Below, one piece after another: positions 55,199 to 64,000 of a DNA stretch of 64,000 nt (its first letter is position 1; every line of letters begins with the position of its first letter). The DNA comes from Tetranychus cinnabarinus (lineage: Eukaryota > Arthropoda > Arachnida > Trombidiformes > Tetranychidae): the NCBI GenBank assembly GCA_022266195.1, contig WHVY01000002.1, forward strand, positions 10,679,001 to 10,743,000, given 5' to 3'. A model generated the notes under the pieces. That model was given only the letters and a program-made list of their open reading frames with translations, was not told the DNA's origin and did no database searches. Made by a program: the position numbers and the translations under genes.

Positions 55199-57419
55199 TT
55201 TTACAAACAAATTGTTTACTGGTAACTGAAAATATATAAATGGTCACAAAAAGATTGAAACAAAATTAATAAATTAAGTCGAACAAATTAGGTGGATTGA
55301 ACAAAATGAAATACTAACATACTTTTCAATGGTGATGGTGCGTAACAAAACTTCACGTTATTTGAAGATTAAGATGGTGGTGGTGGTGTATTTGTTGTAG
55401 TGATCTGTTGGACAGTCTTATACGATTTGATTGTTTGAGAGTGAAATGTTCCACGAAAAAGTTAAATTAAGAGGAAACTTTTAAATAAAATAAGAATAAG
55501 GTAATTTAAGGTAAAATGTTACTTATCATTATAATTTTCCTATTATATTTATACGCTGTGTGACCTGTTTAAGGTTAACAAAAATGATTAACTAATCCTA
55601 CAACAAAATGCGCTCTAAAAAAGAAATGATTCTCACCTTTTATTTTAAAACATCCTTTTCCTTTGAATTAATTATCTATTTTGGTGACAATCAATAAATT
55701 ACTGGAACAAAGAAAAATAATAATCAACGATTCAACTATTAGATTCAACAATTTAAAATAACTAGACTTTACAGCTAAACTGAATACAGCTGACTGTGAC
55801 TCATGTAACTTACCCAGTCCATTGTTTGTATAAAATTATCTTTGTGAAAACAAGTTTATTTACATGGAAATTTTGGTTACAATTAGGGGAAAATGGCTGA
55901 ATTTTTGATGAGATTGTGATTTTATTTGATTTTTCAATTAAATTTGTTAGATTTGTTGAGGAAAGTTATTAATCAACAAACTTAAAACGGAAATTTTTCA
56001 AGTTTAAGAGGAAGGAAAGATCGAAATAAAAATGGTAGCTCTAATTTTTAGGGAAACTTAACATTCTTGAATCAAATTTTCGTTTCTTTATCTTTATCCT
56101 TTTATTGGTAATATTTATTTTTACATCAAATCATAACAAAATTATGTCGGACAATCTGATTCAATAATTTGTATCAATTTCAAAGAAGCAATTGAAGTTC
56201 ATGATGAAATGTAAAGCTCTTTATTATTCATTGTAATGACATTGATTTTGATCTTATTTTGATCAATCTCCAGTTTTTGAACAAAAAAATCTGATTTACA
56301 AACCAGAAAATTTGTTTGGTATAAACCATTGAAACCCATATTGGTTCAGCAATTGTAATTCAAAAAGACAACTGAAGATTGGTTATATTTCATGTTTTGT
56401 TTTATTACCTACCTTTCAAGCCAACTAATTATCAATAATGAATAATCTTCGTTTACAATTAAGTTGATGGTTAGCCTTGAACTTCGCCATCAGCAACCTG
56501 AATGAACGAAAAGCTGAACAAGACCAGGAAAAAAAAGTCAAAAAACCGGATATTTTGAAGCTCAAAGCGCATCAAATATCATAAACCGCTAAATAAACCA
56601 AGAACAAGCTAAAATATTCAGATAATGGGATGAATATCTATTTAAATGTATTATCATGTTTCCTCAAATTAAGCATAGATTCAATGATTAATCCTAATAG
56701 AGCTGAATCAGCTTGTAATCTGTAACTTCAGACTATCTTGATCATGAAATTGGGTCAAAGATTTGATATTACGATTTCATTTTGCTCTCTTCTATTGTTT
56801 AACAGGTAAACAAGCCATGAATTACACCTGAATGGTTAAGATTGAAGTTTGTCCACTATTTGTTAACATCGAAGCCAATTGAAGATGGTCATTGTTAAGA
56901 GATGAAATTACCGCTGATCTAACCAAATATGAACCAAAACAACTTGTTGGTAAAAGGTCTTGGGAGTTGACGTCAATTGGGCAGCAATTTAAAAGTGAAA
57001 CAATCAAAGACAAACGTTGAAAACAAACAATGTACTTAAAATTGTTTAAATTAGTAATTAATGAGAAGCAAAAATCCCTTTTGATTTAAAATTATACCTA
57101 AATTGGTGATGAATCTTTCAGACATTTTATCCTTGAATTTTTCTTCACCTAAAAACCAGTTTATATTGAATAGAAAGCAAATATTTACTCTTTCAATGTT
57201 GATAACTTTTCATTTCTTCACTTAATTAATAGTTTTGTTTCTAACATGTTAGACTAACATTGTAAACTTCCTTCATGATGAGTGATGAACAATAACAAAA
57301 TTGGAAAGTAAAATGATGAAATATTCTAATCAATTTAATTGTTTCGTTTAACCTTCCCAGGTATCATGTAAGAATACATGAGACTGGAATCCAATTGAAT
57401 CTTGGCAACTGTAAACAAC
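55199..57419. other. spacer, ELOVL-like start to GST stop
   Basis: About 2.2 kb without a supportable gene on either strand; the 63-codon frame at 56822-57013 has no domain. Confidence 0.55.
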
Positions 57420-58271
57420 TTAAGATTTGGCAGCTCTTTCAGCAAAACGTTTCTTCATTGCTTCAATGGGCTCCACGAAAATCTCAGTCCAAATGCTAGA
57501 CAAATCACTTTCAAGTCGCTTCAACCAATTGTTGACATTGGCAAGTTGATTCACATTTAAATCGTGGGCCTTGATGGATAAAACAGTAAACGCTAGGGCA
57601 ATATCAGCAAGAGTCAAATTATCACCAGCAATGTAGTTTCGTTTCGATAAGATTGAGTCAAGTGTTCCAACATGGTTCACAATGGTTTCGCCAGCCTTAG
57701 CGTCGGGCTTTTCAGATTCACCACGAAAAACAGGTGACATATAGTTTCGTACAGCACTTGCTAGGGTTGCCGTTTCCCAGTAAAGCCAGCGATTGATTGA
57801 AGCTCGTTTGTGCATATCTCTTGGGTAAAGGTGATTATCAGGAGCATATTTTTCAACCAAGTAAGTAATAATGGCTCGACTGGATGAAAACAAAAGACCA
57901 AAATTAAATCACTGACAATGTTGAACAGAAAATGTGTATTTACCTTTCAAATAGCGAGAATCCATCATCAACAATAGTAGGAATGGTGTGAAATGGGTTT
58001 AACTATAACACAAGGAAAGGATCATTAATCATAATTGTGATTATTAGAACCATGGAAACAAATACAATTCAAGATATGGAGTAAATTTGAAGTAAAAATG
58101 ATACAATAATAAATTTATATATAGACTTACCTCAAGAAATTGAGGTTGAAGATGTTCCTTTTCCCTCATGTTGAGCGTTTTTTGTTCATACGGTATGTTG
58201 AGATGTTTAAGGACAGCGTAAACCAATCGACAAGGTGGTGAACCCATTGATGCATAAAGCTCGAGAACCAT
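57420..58271 (-). CDS. glutathione S-transferase, delta/epsilon class
   Basis: A cytosolic GST conjugating glutathione to electrophiles and often involved in xenobiotic tolerance in arthropods. Three exons, 58131-58271, 57944-58002 and 57420-57879, give 219 aa. The thioredoxin-like N-domain has MVLELYASMGSPPCRLV (Ser and Cys of the active-site loop, delta-type GSPPCR), NPFHTIPTIVDDGFSLFE and ESRAIITYLVEKYA (the Glu-Ser glutathione-binding pair). The C-domain has NYIAGDNLTLADIALAFT, the conserved N-capping box. The ESRAI motif with this length places it in the delta/epsilon group, though I cannot separate the two classes. Introns are 64 and 128 bp. Confidence 0.93.
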
Positions 58272-59491
58272 TTTGTTGGAAACTAATTATTTCAATCTAA
58301 AACTGAATAAAATAATATAAAACTAGAAGAGTGAAAATTGAATGGAAAACCGTTGAGATTACTTTTGACCGAATGAGTCAACTTGAGCTGTTTAGCTTTC
58401 TATGGGAATGAATGGAAAGCAGTTGCTCATTTTAAGCAAAATTGTTATCATAATTGAAAGTATTTTTAACTTTATTTGATTATTGAGCTTAGCAATTAAG
58501 CTAATAACTTTAATCTAATAAACCAAGGTAATTCTGGGAAGCTGTTTGTTTTCAGATTATCGAAATGTTAAAGGTTGAAATTATCAATTCTTAAATGATA
58601 AATACAAATGTAACATAAGTTTTATGAGTAAACCTGGTAGACAAGTAAACCAAATCCAGAAGCGTAAATTTTACATTCCTCAAGTCCACCTTGTTTGGGT
58701 TAATCTTGTTGATTCCTTAAGCAAATCTAATATCAAAGTCGTTATCATGCTAGTTGGTGATCAAAATATTTCCCTGAATTTACTGTCTTATTACGCCTAA
58801 TAATGTAAGCACTTGAAACGTCACGAATGTCCATCAAACTTATCTCACGAGTAATTCAAGATTTAGATACAGATGACAACATTTAATGTTACTGATTTTT
58901 AATCATTTTTCATTGAATTCCTCAACTATTCACGAGACCTCCAAATACCGCCTCATCGTTACTTAATACAATCATATTGTTTAGCTGAGGATAAAAATAT
59001 ACTCAAAATGATTAAAAGACGCTGTACAAGGTTTTTAATCAGTTTGATCAGAGATCGCCTTAGATAGCGAACCTTTCGATGTTTTAAAGAGTTTGAATCC
59101 AATTGTTTTGAATTGTATTACAATTTTATTTGTTTTTTTCTATGCTTTACAATCAAGTAAATTTTGAATACAATGAGTTAAAAATTTAATCCATAATTGA
59201 TTCAGTTGATGGTTGATAATTGATTATGATTACTTCAAATTGTGAAGAGGAAGTCAAGTAAACCTTGATTGTAGGCTTGGGATGTTGATGCACAATCGAC
59301 ATTGAAATTTTCATCAAATTAACCTTAACATTGAAGGATAGGAAAGTCCATTTGAAATCTTGGTTTCAACCTTGGATTGAGTGTGTAATTATTAATTGTG
59401 TGTGTGCATATTTGGTGTTAGTTAATTGTTAATCGGTAAAATAAAAGATACGATGGTAAGCCCATGGTTAAGAGAGTCAACAGATTACTGA
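58272..59491. other. spacer, GST start to LIM-gene stop
   Basis: No gene seen; AT-rich, containing the GST promoter and the 3' UTR of the LIM gene. Confidence 0.55.
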
Positions 59492-61745
59492 TTAGGGAAA
59501 CTCTCGTTTGAAACAATTAACACAATAAGGTTTGTTGTCCGAGGAAGTCATGAAATCTTTGGGTCTCAATGATTTGAAACAATATGAACAGGTAAAATGT
59601 TCAACATGATAAAGGAAACCTTCATGATGGATAAAGCGAGTATCAGTGATTGGCTTTTTACACAGTTCACAGGGTGGACCAATGTCAACAGGTCCTTGAG
59701 CCTCGTTAGGCCAACGTCCACCTTGAGTCAAGGTACCAAATTTAGGTGGCACCGGGACTGGAACTGTAGCAACCTTGATGTGACGCAGTTTGGTCAAATA
59801 ATCTGGCAACGGTGAGGAGGGCTGTGAGATGACCTTTTTGTATCTTGGAAGAGTGATCAAAGTAGCATCAAATGGTGGCACTGAAGAGGGTCGAACCAAT
59901 GAGCTGGTTGATTTAGCTGTTGATCCAGCAGTTGATAAAGCTGGTGTTGGTGATCGTTTAATCTCGTGGGTTTGACTTCGCTCAACAATGGCCCATTGAC
60001 TGGGTGAAGATGATCGGGACCTTGGTGGAGCCGGTGAAGTTACTGAACGAGATGAATGTGGTGAGACCCTATCATGGTCTATCCCGTGAGACCATGAACT
60101 GTGGATGAAACCATTGTCACCTGGTAAAGGCTGTAACAATTAAAAGAGAAAAGTGTTTTAATCTAAAATTTCATTTTAATCTATTCAGAAATGTTTACCT
60201 TTCCATGGGTTGAGTCTCTGTGTGAATAATATTCTTGGTTGGTTGAACTTTCCTTCTCGTAATTGTATTCATCAGCATGTTCAGTGATTCCTCCGATTGA
60301 TACATTTTTTTCACTTCGTGATCGCCTTGGTGATACGGATCTATCTCGAGATCTTGATGTTGACCTGTTTGATGCCATGTCAATACTGATTGCTTGGGAA
60401 AGTGAACTTTCAGGTCGATTATATTTAATCTCACCAATTGGTGAAGCTGAAGACATTGACTCGGAGTCAATGTTAATGTTCCCATTGGATACTTTGAAAT
60501 GGTTTTGTTTCAAGATTGGAACAGTTCCATCGGTACTTGATTGTAAAGCTATTTGTTTGTACAATTCGGGACTTGAAGAGCTGTTTATTGTGGTCCAGGT
60601 CAATGTTTTAGGGTCTAGACTTTTGGTTTCCGTTGATGACAATTCGTATTGGTCAATTGTAATCTTTCGTCCGCCATTCTTTTCCAGTTCCTTTTTCATC
60701 TCTTCAATCATTGTATCTTCTGTCAATAGCATGAAATTGAGACAAAACCATTAGACCTTCACATTTTAATCATTTATTAATATTCAATCAAATTTTTTAA
60801 ATCAATTGATTAGCTAAGCATTTATAAATTGGGGTGACTTTCAATGCATGCCAAATATTGAATTTTTGTACTATGAAAAAATTGAAAGACATATTTTTAA
60901 AAATCACAATTATAGCGATTTCAAGGTAACTAATCAACCTACGCTTGTTATTTTTTGATTGCGGAATTTGATTATTATTCGAGGATATTTGACTGCGATT
61001 ATTTTTAAGTTAAATGCTTTAAAATCTCAACTATAATCATTGTCATCAATAAAGCTACTTCCCACTTTACTAGGATTCCCTTTGATTTCAACCTAAGGCC
61101 AAGATTATTAACAACTAAACTACCCAAGGTTTGTAAGCTTTGCCATCAAATGTTAATTCATAAATTGTCATCGTAATTGAGCTTAAGATGATTGATTAAA
61201 CCTGAAGACTGGTGTAATTTAAAAACCAGAAATCTTTTGGAGTAATTTATAGCGATGACCCAGGAACTGTCTATACTTCAGCATCTAAATCCATTTCGAT
61301 TTCCATCGTTTCAATGCCTCAACAGATAAACAAGTTCAAATGAAACAGCTATTTGATCATGGATAAATTAAGTTCCAGAATAATCGGTGCTGATAAGTCT
61401 GTTATCTTACAATATTTCAACAACAAAAAGCCTATGACTATATTTATCCTGGTAAGCACAAAATAAGATCAGAATTTTTAAATACGATGTTAGGCTGAAA
61501 CGTAAATTCAACTCTGAAAATGTAAATCCTGACTTGCCAAGTCTGATGATAGTCATTAAAAACTATGAAAGGGCAACCTAGACCATTAGAGGCCGGCTCA
61601 AGCGATTTCAATCATTGCCTTTGATGGTTAAACTAATTATGGTTAAATTATAAGATGAATAGGAGCAAATTTCAGTCTACTTACGATCACTATTGATCCA
61701 TGGCCAGAGTGTTTCGGGTCGACTAAGCTCCGCAGTAGGCATTTC
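59492..61745 (-). CDS. single LIM-domain protein with long disordered N-terminus
   Basis: Three exons joined in phase: 61685-61745, 60199-60719 and 59492-60130. With the ATG at 61742 the product would be 405 aa; an earlier exon could exist. The first exon reads MPTAELSRPETLWPWINSD. The second opens with a charged helix (DTMIEEMKKELEKNGGRK), then Ser-rich sequence with an SRSRDRSVSPRRSRS segment. The third is Ser/Pro-rich with SPTPALST- and PPRSRSSSPS-type phosphosite patches. A LIM domain closes the protein: CELC, 4th ligand His in HVEHFTC, SYC, and CVNC near the end, followed by FKREFP. No PDZ or other LIM was found. LIM proteins of the Zasp/PDLIM or LMO7 type are possible relatives, but I cannot name it. 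Confidence 0.6.
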
Positions 61746-63870
61746 CTTGTGAGTTGTTATCCACCAAGATAAAACTGATTTTAATCAATTGAAAAGTTGA
61801 ATTTGTAAATGAGTTGAACACAAGAATTTGGACCAAAGTATACAATTAAGAATGGATAAACAATTTAAAATTACAATCAAAAATTTGCTGTTGACAGGCA
61901 AAAAGAGAAACAAACTCACCAAAAAAGGTTTAATATAAAGACTGTTGGAGCTGGTTGTTATTGAAAACACTTTATAAGCAAGGTATAAGTTGAACAAAAA
62001 CAACCAAGCAATAGGTTTTAATGGTAAATAACTAATCACTAAACTGGTAAGTGTATGTTATTAATAAGAAAGTTTAACTAAAATTAACAACAGCTAAATT
62101 AAATAGTGGTTAATGACGTTTCAACCGTGGGCGATGTTCAGTCCCTTTTCGCAAATTGTTCAATTGAATAAACCTTTGGAATACCTTGAATGGAAACCCA
62201 CCAGACTCTATACACTTCTCTGTCTTTCACTTGACCACCCACCTTATTTACGATTGTTCATCCTCATCATCCTGATCATCATTTGCAACACCATCCTTTG
62301 ATTACATCCTTTGATTGTTGGGACCATTAAAAAGCCCACTAAGGGAATTATTGTTCATTATAATCCATGGATCTCTATATGATCACAGCGGTGGGCTTTG
62401 GCCAGTTTCAGATACATCAAAATTGTGACTTCTGATTACTTCTAGTTATATCCTCCATCATCCAATATTTAACCAAATTTATGTTCATATTTATTTAATC
62501 AAGTACACTTAACCATCAAGTATACATTACTTGCATTGATTTCAATGTTTACCCGAAACACAGGTTGATTTGTTTATAAACAGGCGCATATCTGAAGATC
62601 ATTGAAATGATCATTGGAAGGTTTCATATTAACTCGATATTGTGATTAAGGTTATTGTATTTTAATCATTTACATAGGCTGTGATTAAACAATACGCCAT
62701 CATTTTTTTCCGTTGGCTGTTAGCCTTTAAATTAGTTGTCATTTTGACAACATATAATAGCAACAATTTGTATCAATAAATGAAATGAATTATGAATAGA
62801 AAGTTTCACTGGAAATCGGAAAAATATAAAATATGAAACCTTGTGATTACAATTAACACCTATAAGTTATGCTTGACTTGAAATTTAATAGCCAAGTGTA
62901 AAATTAAACAAAAAAGTTTTATGAGAGGAGTGTTGATATAAAATCTGATTTGGTAGCTTTGGTACTTGAAACATCGATGAATATTGAACCGTTTTTAGGA
63001 TATTTTAATAAGGTAAGAAACAGTCTTGACATACAATAGTGTGTCTTGTAGATAACAAAATGTACACAATTAATCATTTCAGTTACAATTTGAATATAGT
63101 AAATACATAAGCCCTATGATTATTATCAAGAGTATTTCCAACAATTCAAATAAAGCTCAAGTTACCTGAGTATAAAGTAACAGATAAGAAATGAATATAA
63201 ACCGTCAACAATAGCTGATATATGATAATTTAGCTTCATTAAAGCTATTTTGAGTCACCGAACTCACAAAATTGATGTTAATTTGAAAGCCTCTTGAATC
63301 ATCGAAGTGAATGTCAATCTTACAAGGGAAGTGCCCTTGCTTGAACAAAAATACTTGAACTTATACCTTACTCACAATACTTATACTTAAAAATGCCTGA
63401 ATATCATTGACCACGCACTAGCAAAAAAACCAAAGTACAGTTCTCATCATTTTTCGTCCTTTAAAAGATAAGTCCAAAAACATTGAAAAAATCGTAAAAT
63501 CAGCGACACTTCCTTTGTTAAAAAATCATTTATACCTTTGGTAAGCTTTTGACTTATTTTTATGGTTCCAGTATAGATGAATGTATGATAATTCTGATTC
63601 AGAATAAACTTGATGAATGATCCAGTTGCTCGATACCGGTGTAAACATTAGTAGTTCGTGCATGCGGAGAACTCAAGAAACTTACAAGTTGAGGAGTAAA
63701 AATTACGGAGTTGGTCCAAAAAAGTGTAATTGAAGAATGAAACAGATAACTATTATATTTTCAAAATTTACAAAAGAAATGAATATTATATTTGTGGTTT
63801 GTAATGGAGAAAGATGTTTTATAATTTCTCACGATTTTAACTTCAACAAAACTTGATCATTGGTAGAAAG
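61746..63870. other. spacer, LIM gene 5' side to SNAP29-like stop
   Basis: About 2.1 kb without a recognised exon. It should hold the LIM gene promoter. A 9-bp inverted repeat (AAAGCCCAC, 62331-62339 and 62391-62399) is the only structure noted and is weak. Confidence 0.5.
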
Positions 63871-64000
63871 TTATTTTCGTAATTGTAGATTAATTTGTCT
63901 ATTTTGATATTGTAAAGTATCTTCAGCTCTTTCAGCTTTCATCATAATCCTTGGGAGCATATCGTTATGTTCATCGATTTCTTGAGACAATCCGGCTGCT
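63871..64000 (-). CDS. SNAP29: SNAP29-like SNARE, last exon (partial)
   Basis: Minus-strand reading of the window edge gives the end of a SNARE helix (GLSQEIDEHNDMLPRIMMK, then RAEDTLQYQNRQ) and a stop at 63871. Heptad-like spacing, NRQ near the end and the lack of a membrane anchor fit the C-terminal (Qc-type) helix of SNAP-25/SNAP29 proteins, which act with syntaxins in membrane fusion, SNAP29 notably in autophagosome-lysosome fusion. Only 42 residues are in the window. The residue in the normal zero-layer position is His rather than Gln. SNAP47 or another Qc SNARE is possible. Confidence 0.68.
   Translation of the reverse strand, partial: AAGLSQEIDEHNDMLPRIMMKAERAEDTLQYQNRQINLQLRK

Noticed and set aside
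62331..62399. 9-bp inverted repeat AAAGCCCAC with a 51-nt loop
   Set aside because: It is too short, has no target duplication and no further pairing, and is likely chance.

Overview
The window is AT-rich animal DNA. Its genes have GT-AG introns, many under 100 bp, and the conserved gene set is metazoan: myosin VI, RFT1, TFIIIA, METTL14, ADPRS/ARH3, RNase H2A, PCYT2, MBD2/3, PHF20, CLCC1, an ELOVL relative, a delta/epsilon-type GST, a LIM protein and a SNAP29-like SNARE. The insect/mite-type GST, the small genome style and the gypsy-like env-bearing retroelement suggest an arthropod, possibly a mite. The species is an inference and cannot be fixed from the sequence alone.

Layout. 1-17 kb is a compact housekeeping block: myosin VI 5' end (-), RFT1 (-) with a MITE in intron 1, TFIIIA (-) divergent from METTL14 (+), ARH3 (+), a prolidase pseudogene fragment (-), RNase H2A (+) convergent with PCYT2 (-). 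At 18.7-19.3 kb lies an MBD2/3 homologue with no methyl-binding domain. At 19.5-22.6 kb there is a 2.8-kb palindrome with two 1305-bp arms that matched at every point compared. Its left edge cuts through an orphan terminal exon.

28.0-49.5 kb is one long gene (+). Four phase-1 exons encode a 387-aa single-Ig, single-pass membrane protein with a His-rich tail, resembling FGFRL1. Its 16-kb first intron holds a rearranged endogenous-retrovirus-like element: LTR, primer site, repeat-bearing leader and gag on +, but protease, integrase, env and a RING/ubiquitin-like accessory ORF on -. Reverse transcriptase/RNase H is deleted and no second LTR is visible. Two small MITEs lie just before the Ig exon.

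50-64 kb is a minus-strand series: PHF20-like reader, CLCC1-like ER channel protein, an ELOVL-fold protein that has lost its catalytic histidine boxes, a GST, a LIM-domain protein, and the last exon of a SNAP29-like SNARE.

Functionally the ordinary genes span chromatin and RNA control (METTL14, MBD2/3, PHF20, TFIIIA), genome maintenance (RNase H2A, ARH3) and lipid/ER biology (PCYT2, RFT1, CLCC1, ELOVL-like). They are not an operon and show no sign of acting as one system. The unusual material is the retroelement with its RING-UBL ORF, the palindrome, and several domain-loss versions of familiar proteins.
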